Source: Desulfovibrio sp. 86
GTDB lineage: Bacteria; Desulfobacterota; Desulfovibrionia; Desulfovibrionales; Desulfovibrionaceae
Direction: 5' to 3'
Length of the DNA stretch: 64,000 nt
Assembly: GCF_902702915.1 (NCBI RefSeq)
Contig: NZ_LR738849.1
Span: 1,550,001-1,614,000 of the forward strand
Both the position numbers and the translations under genes were made by a program. Of the stretch, positions 1-8,170 are shown in pieces. The notes under the pieces are model-generated. The model was not told the DNA's origin. It did no database searches and saw only the letters and a list, made by a program, of their open reading frames with translations. Each line of letters opens with the position of its first letter. The stretch's first letter is position 1.

Positions 1-2
1 TT

Positions 3-407
3 GCAGGCGCGGCCCCGCTGCACGGCGGCCCGGCGTCAACGGAATCCGGCATGCACCTGGCCATTTACCGCGCAAAGCCCCAATGCGGCGCCATACTGCA
101 CACGCACCCGCGCCGCCTGCTGGCCCTGAGCCTGCGCCTTGAAAAGGAAGACGACGGGCTGGAAGATTTTTTGCGCCTCCCGCTCTTTGAGGCGGACGTG
201 TGGCGCGCCCGCCTGGGCTTCGCCCCTGCTCTGCCGCCCGGAACAGCGGAACTGGCCGACGCCGTGGCCAGGGCAAGCCTCGACCATCCGGCTGTGTGGA
301 TGGCAGGACACGGCCTGTGCAGCACGGGCGCGACCCTGGCCGAAGCGCTTTGCCTGACCGAGGAACTGGAGCATCTGGCCGCCATCCAGCTTTTGAGCAT
401 GCGCTGA
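3..407 (+). CDS. Class II aldolase/adducin family protein, 5' end missing
   Basis: This is the C-terminal part of a class II (zinc-dependent) aldolase/adducin domain; the frame is open to the left edge, so the start lies outside the window. Visible family marks are STESGMHLAIY (the Glu matches the catalytic Glu of fuculose-phosphate aldolase), the zinc-ligand pair in LHTHP, and a third His in MAGHG. Members cleave or epimerise sugar phosphates (fuculose-1-P, ribulose-5-P, methylthioribulose-1-P). The exact substrate cannot be read from this fragment. The gene is followed by a clear terminator, so it ends its transcript. Confidence 0.85.
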   Translation, partial: AGAAPLHGGPASTESGMHLAIYRAKPQCGAILHTHPRRLLALSLRLEKEDDGLEDFLRLPLFEADVWRARLGFAPALPPGTAELADAVARASLDHPAVWMAGHGLCSTGATLAEALCLTEELEHLAAIQLLSMR

Positions 408-445
408 TCCAATTTCGCTTTTCCCCACAGTTCACGCCAAGCAAT

Positions 446-470
446 AAAGGCCCGCCACCGGGCCTTTTTT
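446..470 (+). terminator. Rho-independent terminator after the aldolase gene
   Basis: A 9-bp stem (AAAGGCCCG / CGGGCCTTT) is followed by a run of T, 39 bp after the aldolase stop codon. Confidence 0.85.
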
Positions 471-520
471 GCTGCCCATGGGCAGATACGTCCTGAGAGT
501 AAGCGTTTCTACAGAGTGCC

Positions 521-601
521 GTAACACGATTAACAAAATCGTGTTTTTTTGCTTGCCAAAAAACCTGCCCTTGTGTAGCATCTTTAAAAAAAACGTAACA
601 C
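521..601 (+). promoter_or_regulatory. Candidate NikR-type operator region
   Basis: The heptamer GTAACAC occurs at 521-527 and again at 595-601, 38 bp before the start of the following gene. Each has a partial mirror half-site (GTGTTTT at 541, GTGTAGC at 573). The NikR motif proposed for Desulfovibrio is GTGTTAC, a 13-14 bp spacer, then GTAACAC. The pair at 573-601 fits this orientation with two mismatches and a 15-bp spacer, so the match is imperfect. A separate short palindrome (523-545) followed by T residues could instead be a terminator. The link to nickel is supported by the kind of genes downstream. Confidence 0.35.
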
Positions 602-639
602 AATCCTTCAGCACAGCATCTTAATCCAAGGAGCCTGAC

Positions 640-1452
640 ATGAACCTTTTGCAGCAGATCGGCCGCAAGGCAAAACCCATCCTCGGTGGTCTGGCCCTTA
701 CGGCTCTGCTGGGCGCGGCCCTGCCCGCAACGGCGCACGAATTCATCCTCAAGCCCGACACGGCCACTCCTGCCGCCGGGCAGAAAACCCGTGTGCAGGC
801 CCAGGCTTCGCATGTTTTCATGATCAGCGAGGAAGCGGAAAAGCCCGAAACCGTGAACCTGCAACTGGTGCAAAAGGGCAAATCCACTCCTGTGACCCTG
901 ACCGAAGACGCTTCACTTGTCGCCCTTGTGGGCGACATTACGCTGACGGACACGGCCCCGGCCCTGCTGGTGGGGCACCGCCTGCCCCAGATATGGAGCG
1001 AAACCACGGAGGGCGTGCTTGAGGGCAACCGCGCGCAGCTTGAAGCGCAGGGCAAGAAAGTCCGCTCGGTGGGCAAGTATGAAAAGTTCGCCAAAAGCCT
1101 GCTCAACCCTGCCGCCAATGACACGCTGTACAAAACCCCGCAAAACCAGATGCTGGAAATCGTCCTGCTGGACAATCCCGCCACCGTCAAGCCCGGCGGC
1201 GTCATGAACGTACAGGTGCTTTTGCGCGGCAAACCCCTGCCGGGCGCGACCGTGGGCCTGACCCACGACGGCTTCAGCAAGGAAGAGGACGCCTACAAGG
1301 TGACGGCCGCCACCGACGCCCAGGGCAAAGCCGCCCTTGCCGTGGACAAGCCAGCACTCTGGATGGTCCGCACCGCCACCGTTGAAAAAACGCCGGGCAC
1401 GGACGCCGACGCGCACCACCTGCGGGCCACCTACGTTTTCCCGGTGCGATAA
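640..1452 (+). CDS. DUF4198 periplasmic protein, NikK-like nickel-uptake accessory
   Basis: A 270-residue protein with an N-terminal signal peptide: basic start, hydrophobic stretch, then ALPATAHEF, with cleavage probably after ATA or AHE. The mature part starts with HEFILKPD, typical of DUF4198 proteins, which are predicted periplasmic components of cobalt/nickel transport. The C-terminal half resembles an Ig-like carbohydrate/peptidase-regulatory fold (GKPLPGATVGLTHDG). It is followed after 9 bp by a second secreted protein with a C-terminal membrane anchor. This pairing is like NikK and NikL, extra subunits of ECF-type nickel transporters. The transporter genes NikM, NikQ and NikO are not in the window. 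The start has a good AAGGAG ribosome site about 7 bp upstream. Confidence 0.65.
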   Translation: MNLLQQIGRKAKPILGGLALTALLGAALPATAHEFILKPDTATPAAGQKTRVQAQASHVFMISEEAEKPETVNLQLVQKGKSTPVTLTEDASLVALVGDITLTDTAPALLVGHRLPQIWSETTEGVLEGNRAQLEAQGKKVRSVGKYEKFAKSLLNPAANDTLYKTPQNQMLEIVLLDNPATVKPGGVMNVQVLLRGKPLPGATVGLTHDGFSKEEDAYKVTAATDAQGKAALAVDKPALWMVRTATVEKTPGTDADAHHLRATYVFPVR

Positions 1453-1461
1453 CGCGACGGC

Positions 1462-1950
1462 ATGACCATGAGAGTTGCCGTGTTCACTAAGGTTTTCAGC
1501 CTGTTTCTGCTCTGCGCCTGCCTTGTGATGGTCAATGCGCGGCTCGCCTCTGCCCATGCCCTGCGCGCCGCCGAAATCCCTCAGGGGCAGGCCGTTGTCA
1601 TGCAGTTCGCCTATTCCACGGGCGAAGTGCCTGCCTACGCGAATGTGGAAGTTTACGGCCCGGCCGATGCGGGCATGGAATTCCAGAACGGCCGCACCGA
1701 CGCCCAGGGACGCTTCGCCTTTGTGCCCAATGCCCCGGGCCAATGGCGGGTGATCATGGCCGACAACATGGGCCACAGGGTAGTGCACGAGACTACTGTG
1801 GCCGAAAACGGCGGCGCCGCCCCCACGGCAGACGCCGCCGCTGACGCATGGGGCCGTTTTGCCACCCCCCTGCGGGCCTTGCTGGGCGTCAGCCTGCTGC
1901 TGAATCTGGGAACAATGTCCGTGCTGTGGCGTCAACGCCGCAAGGCGTAA
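1462..1950 (+). CDS. Membrane-anchored periplasmic protein, NikL-like
   Basis: 162 residues. A hydrophobic signal-like segment (about residues 8-30) ends in LASAHALRAAEIP. The periplasmic part carries a Gly/Pro-rich Ig-like stretch (VYGPADAGMEF, GRFAFVPNAPGQW). A C-terminal transmembrane helix (about 136-155) is followed by a basic WRQRRKA tail, giving a periplasmic domain anchored to the inner membrane. This layout and the preceding DUF4198 gene match the NikL accessory protein of nickel ECF transporters; the function is inferred from this. A second in-frame ATG lies 6 bp downstream, and neither start has a strong ribosome site. A strong terminator follows, so the two genes form a separate transcript. 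Confidence 0.6.
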   Translation: MTMRVAVFTKVFSLFLLCACLVMVNARLASAHALRAAEIPQGQAVVMQFAYSTGEVPAYANVEVYGPADAGMEFQNGRTDAQGRFAFVPNAPGQWRVIMADNMGHRVVHETTVAENGGAAPTADAAADAWGRFATPLRALLGVSLLLNLGTMSVLWRQRRKA

Positions 1951-1971
1951 AGCCAGGTTGGCAACACGGCC

Positions 1972-2007
1972 AGGAGGCCCGCCCATGGGGGGGCGGGCCT
2001 CCTTTTT
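1972..2007 (+). terminator. Rho-independent terminator after the NikK/NikL-like pair
   Basis: A perfect 13-bp GC-rich stem (1972-1984 with 1991-2003) and a 6-base loop are followed by TTTTT. Confidence 0.9.
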
Positions 2008-2015
2008 ATTTAAGA

Positions 2016-2117
2016 AAACGCTGAGTTATTCCGTTGGGCGGACTTGCTTCACTAAAAGATCGCGCTTCGCCAAAGGGGATAACCGCGCGTTTCCAGAAGG
2101 CTCTTTAATCAGCATTT
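2016..2117. repeat. MITE-like palindromic repeat, copy 1
   Basis: A 102-bp element with terminal inverted repeats AAACGCTGA / TCAGCATTT and an inner inverted segment (GTTATTCCGTT...GGGCG against CGCC...GGGGATAAC). A close relative lies at 54634-54780. Shared blocks include TTGCTTCAC, AAAAGATCGCGC, GCGCGTTTCCAG and the TTAATCAG end. It contains no gene. Confidence 0.75.
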
Positions 2118-2170
2118 AACTAAATCATTTCAGATTGTTATCTGAAACAGCCTCTCTTGCTGAAATTGCG

Positions 2171-2686
2171 CTAAGCGGGCGAGCACTCCGCATCGGCGGA
2201 GACGTGCACAATCTCGCCCACCATGGCGGCGGGCTCGTTCACGCCCACGCCAAAATCCTTTCTTTTTATGTCGCCCCACACCTTGAAGGAACGTGTGGGC
2301 TTTTTCGTCATGGGGTTGGTCACCACTTCGCTGCTGCGGAAGTTGAAGGTCACGTCCTTTGCCACGCCGCGAATGGTCAATGTGCCGCTGATCTTGCCCT
2401 CGCCCGCCGCCTCAAGCCGCACCTTGCTGCTCTCGAAGGTCATGACGGGGTGTACCGCCGCCTCAAAGAAATCACCACTGCGCAGATGTTCATCACGCGC
2501 AGCCACGTCCGTATCAATGCTGGCCGTCTGGGCGGCCATGCTGAATTTTGCGTCGGAGAGGTCGTCCTTGCCGATCTCGGCAGTGACCGTGAATTCGGCA
2601 AACCTGCCGGCTAGTTCGGTTATGGTGAGATGCCTGACTACAAAGCCAAGGCGGGAATGGGCCGGATCATTCTTCCATGTGGTCAT
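2171..2686 (-). CDS. YceI family lipid-binding protein, cytoplasmic form
   Basis: 171 residues of the YceI lipocalin-like beta-barrel family, which binds polyisoprenoid or other amphiphilic lipids. Recognisable segments are WKNDPAHSRLGFVVRHL at the N-terminus, the repeated beta-strand pattern with ASIDTDVAARDEHLRS, and the GTLTIRGVAKDVTF strand pair. No signal peptide is visible, so this member is probably cytoplasmic. The start was set at 2686 because AAGGAG lies 6 bp upstream; the frame remains open further up but without a ribosome site. It appears to be a single-gene transcript. Confidence 0.85.
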   Translation of the reverse strand: MTTWKNDPAHSRLGFVVRHLTITELAGRFAEFTVTAEIGKDDLSDAKFSMAAQTASIDTDVAARDEHLRSGDFFEAAVHPVMTFESSKVRLEAAGEGKISGTLTIRGVAKDVTFNFRSSEVVTNPMTKKPTRSFKVWGDIKRKDFGVGVNEPAAMVGEIVHVSADAECSPA

Positions 2687-2860
2687 GGTATTCTCCTTGT
2701 TTTTTTGCCGCCTCTGCACACAATGCACAGTTTTTTTCTGCGGGACGCCCCCCCGGCTGGCCGCTGCCATGGCGCGGACTCCGTGAGCCCCGCGTCAGAT
2801 CGAAAAGCTTTGTATTACATAACACGCAATAAAGGTTTTAGGGGGTGGGGGCGTGGGGGC

Positions 2861-2901
2861 GTGGGGGAGGAGACCCTTTTGCAAAAGGGTCCCTCCCCCA
2901 C
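2861..2901. repeat. G-rich/C-rich palindromic repeat, copy a
   Basis: A 41-bp near-perfect palindrome, GTGGGGGAGG-(A)GACCC-TTTTGCAAAA-GGGTCC-CTCCCCCAC. The asymmetric flank (TTTTAGGGGGTGGGGG) lies on the left, so this copy is inverted relative to those at 47748, 52510 and 59153. Confidence 0.85.
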
Positions 2902-2979
2902 AAAATAGTCAATGTAACATAGCATTGTCCTGGTCAGTTTAGTCACGGGATGAATTTTCAGTTATATCAAGGAGAGCGA

Positions 2980-3030
2980 GCCTTTTATGCAGGGAGTGTA
3001 CTCTGATGGTACTCGACCGGAATAAAAGGC
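2980..3030. repeat. Hairpin-forming palindrome
   Basis: GCCTTTTAT (2980-2988) pairs with ATAAAAGGC (3022-3030). An inner stem GAGTGTAC / GTACTC with a one-base bulge lies inside. It could be a transcript end or another dispersed element; only one copy is seen here. Confidence 0.6.
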
Positions 3031-3078
3031 GAAGTTCGACGCAGAAATAACTGGAAAGGCGCTCGTGACTACAGTGCC

Positions 3079-3558
3079 TTAGAATACGCCGGGCAGACCG
3101 TTATCCCGCAGCGCGGCGTCACAGGAGCCGATATGGTAGCAGGTATGGCTGGCCAGCATGGCCACCGCCGCGCCATAGGCCACGTCGCGCCCTATCTTTT
3201 TGCTCAGCACAGAGTGGATCCGGGTAAGATCCTTGTCCGAAAGGCCGTCCAGCCAGGCGTCCACGCCGGCACGCACGGTTTCGGCATACTCCCGCATGGC
3301 GTCCTTGCCGATGGCGCAGGGGCCCTGAACCTTGAGCATGAGGGTGGCCATGTCGCAGGGGGCTGACGCGGGCGCGTCGTTTTCACCAAGGGTGAAAAAA
3401 TTCAGCACGGCAAGGGCATGGGCGATCTGCTGCCACACGGGCCAGCCGCCGCGTGTTTCATTCCATATCTTTTCGGGGCAGACGTCGATGAATTGCGTCA
3501 GAAGGCTCCAGGAATGGCGGTACGGGGCCTGAACGGCATTGATAATGTCTCGTGACAT
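3079..3558 (-). CDS. DinB-like four-helix-bundle protein
   Basis: 159 residues, helical, of the DinB/YfiT-like superfamily. These proteins bind a divalent metal through three His residues and often act as thiol-dependent S-transferases or damage-induced proteins. Candidate metal ligands are the His in QQIAHAL (helix 2) and those in ASHTCYHIG near the C-terminus. WSLLTQFIDVCPEKIW is typical of helix 1 and its turn. The start at 3558 follows AAAGGAG with 6-bp spacing. The substrate is unknown. Confidence 0.7.
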   Translation of the reverse strand: MSRDIINAVQAPYRHSWSLLTQFIDVCPEKIWNETRGGWPVWQQIAHALAVLNFFTLGENDAPASAPCDMATLMLKVQGPCAIGKDAMREYAETVRAGVDAWLDGLSDKDLTRIHSVLSKKIGRDVAYGAAVAMLASHTCYHIGSCDAALRDNGLPGVF

Positions 3559-3750
3559 GTGTTTCTCCTTTGAGGGCGTTGCCGCCGTCATGCGTGCGCC
3601 TGACGGACACGTCGGGCACACTGTTTGTCTCCACCATAACCAAAGCCCCCGCCTTGTGCAAAGCGGGGGCCTGAACATGGATCAACCGGCTGCCGGAACG
3701 CGCGTCAGCGTTGGGCGGCAGCGCCGTCAACGTATGGCGCGGTACGGATG

Positions 3751-4260
3751 TTATTCGAAACGGCTGGCGTTGGTGATAAGCACCATATCCACAGGCACAT
3801 TTTCGTGCATGCCCATGCTCTTGGTCTTTACCTTGGCGATTTTGTCAACCACATCCATGCCCTCGGTCACGCGGCCAAAGGCGCAATAGCCCCAGCCGTC
3901 AAGGGTGGGGGCGCTGTGATTGAGAAAGCTGTTGTCCACCAGGTTGATGAAAAACTGGGCCGTGGCGCTGTGCGGGTCGCGGGTGCGGGCCATGGCGATG
4001 GTGCCGCGCTCGTTCTTCACGCCGTTGTCGGCCTCGTTGGCCACAGGTTCGCGGGTGGACTTTTCGTCCATGCGCGCGCCAAGGCCGCCGCCCTGAATCA
4101 TGAAGCTGGGAATAACGCGGTGGAAGATGGTGTTGGTGTAAAAACCCTCATCCACATATTGCAAAAAGTTGGCAACGGTTTTCGGGGCCTTGTCGGGGAA
4201 GAGCTCGATCAAAATGTCGCCGGACGTGGTTTCCAGCAAAACCGTGGGATTGTCAGCCAT
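3751..4260 (-). CDS. Peptidyl-prolyl cis-trans isomerase, cyclophilin type
   Basis: 169 residues, a single cyclophilin domain with no signal peptide, so a cytoplasmic prolyl isomerase that assists protein folding. Active-site segments are present: [13 protein letters not shown] (the catalytic Arg in FHRV), the MAR motif in [20 protein letters not shown], and a weakened tryptophan-loop region ([12 protein letters not shown]). The start at 4260 has AAAGGAG upstream. It is divergent from mutY, with 118 bp between the starts, so a shared promoter region is likely. Confidence 0.92.
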   Translation of the reverse strand: MADNPTVLLETTSGDILIELFPDKAPKTVANFLQYVDEGFYTNTIFHRVIPSFMIQGGGLGARMDEKSTREPVANEADNGVKNERGTIAMARTRDPHSATAQFFINLVDNSFLNHSAPTLDGWGYCAFGRVTEGMDVVDKIAKVKTKSMGMHENVPVDMVLITNASRFE

Positions 4261-4378
4261 GATAGCTCCTTTAGTGGTGACGGCACGCGCCTGCCCAAGC
4301 GGAAAGCGCGCCCTGAGCCGGAATATAGAGTATGCCCCGAAAGATGACAATGCCTGCCGCCGGGTATAGATTGCTTGC

Positions 4379-5713
4379 ATGCCCGCAAAAAACAAAAAAG
4401 CATCCGTCGCCGTGTCCGCAGGCAAGAGCGCCCACCAGGGCGCAAGCCTTTTGCCTGGTCTTGAGCCCGCCTGCCAGCCAGCCACTTCGGCCGAATCCGG
4501 GGCTGAAACAGCCTGCCACATGACGCCGGGCTGTCACCTGCCGCCGGACAAGCACCTTCCCGCCCTGCGGCAGGCGCTGCTCGACTGGTTTTCCGTCCAT
4601 CAGCGTGACCTGCCGTGGCGCGCCAGCTACACGCCCTATGAAGTCTGGATTTCAGAAGTCATGCTGCAGCAAACGCAGATGGAGCGCGGCGTCAGCTATT
4701 TTTTGCGCTGGATGCAGCGCTTCCCGGACATCGCCACTCTGGCCGCCGCTCATGAAGAGGACGTGCTCCGCCAGTGGGAGGGCCTTGGCTACTATTCCCG
4801 CGCCCGCCACATCCTGGCTGCCGCCCGCAAAATCGTGGCGGAACACGGGGGCGCGTTTCCCTCCGACCTCGCGTCCATCCGCGCCCTGCCTGGTGTGGGG
4901 CCATACACGGCCGGGGCCATTGCCAGCATTGCCTTTGGCGAAAAGCTGCCCTGCGTGGACGCCAATGTGGAGCGCGTCATCGCGCGCATTTTTGATGTGG
5001 ACAGCCCCGTGAAGCAGGACCCGGCTGCTGGCATAATCCACCGATGGGCCCTGCGCCTTGTGCCCGAAGGCAAATCCCGCGAGCACAACCAGGCCATGAT
5101 GGAACTGGGGGCCCTCATCTGCCGCAAAAAACCGCGCTGCGAACTTTGCCCTCTGGCCCGCTTTTGCATCAGCCGCCATCTGGGCATACAGGATCAGCGG
5201 CCTGTGCCGGGCAAGCGCGCAGTCATCACGCCGGTGCGCGCAGTCACGGGCGTGCTTTGCATAGGAAAACACATTTTTGTGCAAAAACGTCCGCCTTCCG
5301 GCGTATGGGGAAACCTGTGGGAATTCCCCGGCGGCAGGGTCGAGCCGGACGAAAGCCCGGAACAGGCCACGGTGCGTGAATTTATGGAAGAAACGGGATT
5401 CGCGGTGCAGGTGGCCGCCAGATATGGCATCATACGCCACGGCTACACCACCTACCGGCTGACCCTGCACTGCTTTGGCCTTGAACTGGCCAACAGCGGC
5501 GCAAACGCGCAGGCAAAGCCGCAGGGCGACGCCTGCCCCACGCCGCCGCAACTCACCGCCGCCACCCAGTACCGATGGGCAACCCCTGAAGAACTGGAGG
5601 GCCTGGCCATGCCTGCGGCGCACCGCAAGCTTGCGGACAGTCTTTTTGGCCCGTCAGGCGAGGCGTCGCCGCCGCACGCGTCCCTTCAGAAAAAACAGGG
5701 ACGGCTTTTCTGA
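4379..5713 (+). CDS. mutY: A/G-specific adenine glycosylase with C-terminal Nudix domain
   Basis: 444 residues. It removes adenine mispaired with 8-oxoguanine. The glycosylase part (about 60-270) shows SEVMLQQTQ (catalytic Glu), the helix-hairpin-helix [17 protein letters not shown], the catalytic Asp in CVDANVERV, and a four-Cys iron-sulfur loop. The cluster spacing is Cys-x5-Cys-x2-Cys-x5-Cys, one residue shorter than the usual x6-x2-x5. The C-terminal domain (about 285-420) carries a complete Nudix signature: Gly-x5-Glu-x7-Arg-Glu-x2-Glu-Glu-x-Gly. This box is usually degenerate in MutY. The first 50 residues are a low-complexity extension; a start at 4520 would remove them, and neither start has a clear ribosome site. 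Confidence 0.93.
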   Translation: MPAKNKKASVAVSAGKSAHQGASLLPGLEPACQPATSAESGAETACHMTPGCHLPPDKHLPALRQALLDWFSVHQRDLPWRASYTPYEVWISEVMLQQTQMERGVSYFLRWMQRFPDIATLAAAHEEDVLRQWEGLGYYSRARHILAAARKIVAEHGGAFPSDLASIRALPGVGPYTAGAIASIAFGEKLPCVDANVERVIARIFDVDSPVKQDPAAGIIHRWALRLVPEGKSREHNQAMMELGALICRKKPRCELCPLARFCISRHLGIQDQRPVPGKRAVITPVRAVTGVLCIGKHIFVQKRPPSGVWGNLWEFPGGRVEPDESPEQATVREFMEETGFAVQVAARYGIIRHGYTTYRLTLHCFGLELANSGANAQAKPQGDACPTPPQLTAATQYRWATPEELEGLAMPAAHRKLADSLFGPSGEASPPHASLQKKQGRLF

Positions 5714-5760
5714 TATTTACCAGCACGTATAAAATAGCGTATTTTCTCTTGCCTTTTCTA

Positions 5761-5766
5761 TATAAT
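5761..5766 (+). promoter_or_regulatory. Candidate -10 box for the secretion operon
   Basis: A perfect TATAAT lies 50 bp before the ABC exporter start in an AT-rich stretch. No good -35 box is visible at 16-18 bp. A 7-codon ORF (ATG at 5796) with an AGAGAAG ribosome site ends with its TGA overlapping the exporter ATG, which could couple translation. Confidence 0.5.
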
Positions 5767-5815
5767 GTTTCCTATTATTGACTAGAGAGAAGAGGATGTC
5801 CTGCAGAAGGCAGGC

Positions 5816-8170
5816 ATGAGGCAAGAGCTAGATTTTGCGCCTGACATGGACCTCAAGGCCGTGTCAGACAGCATACCCGAAAGCGCGGACCATACGCCGT
5901 CCTTTGCCCATTCTATGCGCACGTTGTTGCGCCTTCTGGGCAAGCCGGTATCTCTCCCTCTGTTGCTCAGCGGCATACGCGGCGGCCCAAGTTCAGATTC
6001 TCCCTCGGCCTGCCTGCGTTCGGCCAGACGCTACGGACTCGACGCGCGCATAGTGCGCCGCAAAAATCTTAACAGTATCTCCCCCCTTGTGCTTCCCTGC
6101 ATTCTGCTGCTCAAAAACGATCTGAGCTGCGTCCTGCTCAAGCAGGATGCCGGGGCAGACACGGCAGAAGTCATCTTTCCCGAACAAGGCGAACACGCAA
6201 AGAGCGTAAACCGTCAGGAACTGGAGTCCCAGTACACTGGCTACGCTGTTTTCGGCAGCCTCACGGGCAAGCTGGACGCCCGCGCCCGCGTGCCCCTGCC
6301 CGTCACCAGGCGCTGGTTCTGGGACGTCATCGGCCACTACATGCCGCTGTACAAGCATGTGATTATTGCCACGGTCATCATCAATCTTCTGGGCGTGGCT
6401 GGCTCGCTCTTCGCCATGAACGTCTATGACCGCGTCGTGCCCAACCAGGCCGAGGAAACCCTGTGGGTGCTGGCCTCAGGCGTGCTGCTGGCCTATATGG
6501 TAGACTTCATCCTGCGCAATGTGCGCGGCTATTTTGTGGACCTCGCGGGACGCAATGCCGATGTGGTGCTGTCCAGCAAACTTATGGAAAAGGTGCTTAA
6601 TCTGCGCATGGACGCAAAGCCCGATTCCACGGGCGCACTGGTAAACAACCTCAGCGGATTCGAATCGTTACGGGATTTTTTCAGTTCCGGCAGTCTGGTT
6701 GTTCTGGCCGATTTGCCCTTTCTTGTCATCTTTCTCGGCCTCATATTTCTTATCGGCGGGCCCATTGTGAGCGTGCCCCTGGCGGCCGTGCCCCTCATGG
6801 TGGGCCTGGGCCTGCTGCTGCAAATGGGCGCGCGGCGTCATGCCGCCTCCAACTATCTGCTGAACATGCAAAAGCACGCCCTGCTGGTTGAAATCGTGCA
6901 CGGGCTTGAAACCGTCAAAACCAGCCGGGCCGAAAGCCGCCTGCTCAACCTGTGGGAACAGGTCTGTGACGCCTCGGCGGAAACGTCGCGCATGGCCCGC
7001 CGCTACGCCACCCTGACCCTCAGCGTGTCCAGCGGGCTCAGCCAGCTTGTGTCCGTGGGGGTCATCGTCTGGGGCGTATACCGCATCATGGACAACGCGA
7101 TGACCATGGGCGGCCTCATTGCCTGCAACATTCTGGCTGGCCGGGCCATGGCCCCGCTCATGCAGCTGGCGGGCATGATCTCACGCCTGCACCAGTCGCG
7201 CATGGCCCTCGCCGCGCTGAACACCATCATGGAACTTCCCACCGAAGACCCGGCCGAGACCGACAAGACGGACTTTGGCCTGCTGCAGCCCGCCTTCACG
7301 TTTGAACACGTGAGCTTCAGTTATCCGGGGGCAAAGCACAATTCGCTGTCCGACGTGAGCTTTACCATACGGCCCCACGAAAAGGTGGCCATCATCGGCC
7401 GCATGGGTTCGGGCAAATCCACCATCGGCAGGCTCATGACCGGGCTCTACACGCCTCAGGACGGGGCCGTGCGCTTTGGCGGCGTTGACCTGCGGCAGAT
7501 GGACGCCGTGAACCTGCGGGGCCGCATGGGCTATCTGCCCCAGGACGTAACCCTTTTCTACGGCTCCATACGCGACAACATCGCGCTGGACGATCCCGGC
7601 ATTGAAGATCAGCGGGTGCTGCGGGCCGCGTATCAGGCCGGAGCCACGGACTTTATCCGCGCGCTGCCCGGCGGCCTGGGCGCGCCCGTGGGCGAGCAGG
7701 GATTTGCCATTTCCGGCGGGCAGCGGCAGTCCGTTGCCCTGGCCCGCGCCCTTTTGCACGACCCCGAAGTGCTCATCCTCGACGAGCCCACAAGCAATAT
7801 GGACAAGGCCACAGAAAGTCTGCTGCGCACACGCCTTGCCAAGCTGGCCGAAAACAAGACCCTTGTTCTCATCACGCACAGGGCCAGCCTGCTGGCTCTG
7901 GTGAACCGGCTCATCATCATCGACAACGGGCGCGTGGTGGCCGACGGTCCCCGCGACGAAGTGCTTGAAGCCATAAACAGCCAGACCTCACAAAAGCGCC
8001 AGGCTGCCGACCCGACGCCAGGCCAACGGCAAAACGAACAGCAAAACAGAACCATGCCCGCTGGCCAGGCCGCCAACGAGGCAGCGGCAACCACAGTCAC
8101 ACTCGCGCCAGCGCCGACTCTCGCGCGTGCCGGGGGCGCGCCCGAAAGCGGCATGAGAGGAGCAGCATGA
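5816..8170 (+). CDS. Type I secretion ABC exporter (LapB-like)
   Basis: 784 residues; the inner-membrane ATPase that should export the giant adhesin encoded two genes downstream. Order: a degenerate C39-peptidase-like domain (about 35-150) without the catalytic Cys/His; a membrane region (about 170-450) with segments such as VIIATVIINLLGVAGSLFAM; and a nucleotide-binding domain (about 490-720) with Walker A GRMGSGKST (about 527), signature SGGQRQ (about 633), Walker B VLILDEPTS (about 651) and the H-loop His in LITHRAS. A Gln/Ala-rich tail of about 60 residues follows. A C39-like domain that cannot cleave is typical of exporters of RTX or LapA-type adhesins. Its stop overlaps the adaptor start (ATGA). 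Confidence 0.92.
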   Translation: MRQELDFAPDMDLKAVSDSIPESADHTPSFAHSMRTLLRLLGKPVSLPLLLSGIRGGPSSDSPSACLRSARRYGLDARIVRRKNLNSISPLVLPCILLLKNDLSCVLLKQDAGADTAEVIFPEQGEHAKSVNRQELESQYTGYAVFGSLTGKLDARARVPLPVTRRWFWDVIGHYMPLYKHVIIATVIINLLGVAGSLFAMNVYDRVVPNQAEETLWVLASGVLLAYMVDFILRNVRGYFVDLAGRNADVVLSSKLMEKVLNLRMDAKPDSTGALVNNLSGFESLRDFFSSGSLVVLADLPFLVIFLGLIFLIGGPIVSVPLAAVPLMVGLGLLLQMGARRHAASNYLLNMQKHALLVEIVHGLETVKTSRAESRLLNLWEQVCDASAETSRMARRYATLTLSVSSGLSQLVSVGVIVWGVYRIMDNAMTMGGLIACNILAGRAMAPLMQLAGMISRLHQSRMALAALNTIMELPTEDPAETDKTDFGLLQPAFTFEHVSFSYPGAKHNSLSDVSFTIRPHEKVAIIGRMGSGKSTIGRLMTGLYTPQDGAVRFGGVDLRQMDAVNLRGRMGYLPQDVTLFYGSIRDNIALDDPGIEDQRVLRAAYQAGATDFIRALPGGLGAPVGEQGFAISGGQRQSVALARALLHDPEVLILDEPTSNMDKATESLLRTRLAKLAENKTLVLITHRASLLALVNRLIIIDNGRVVADGPRDEVLEAINSQTSQKRQAADPTPGQRQNEQQNRTMPAGQAANEAAATTVTLAPAPTLARAGGAPESGMRGAA

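Larger units (their letters stand above)
2687..3078. other. Intergenic region with two palindromic elements
   Basis: No gene is supported here. It holds the first copy of the G-rich/C-rich palindrome (2861-2901) and a separate hairpin at 2980-3030. Confidence 0.7.
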
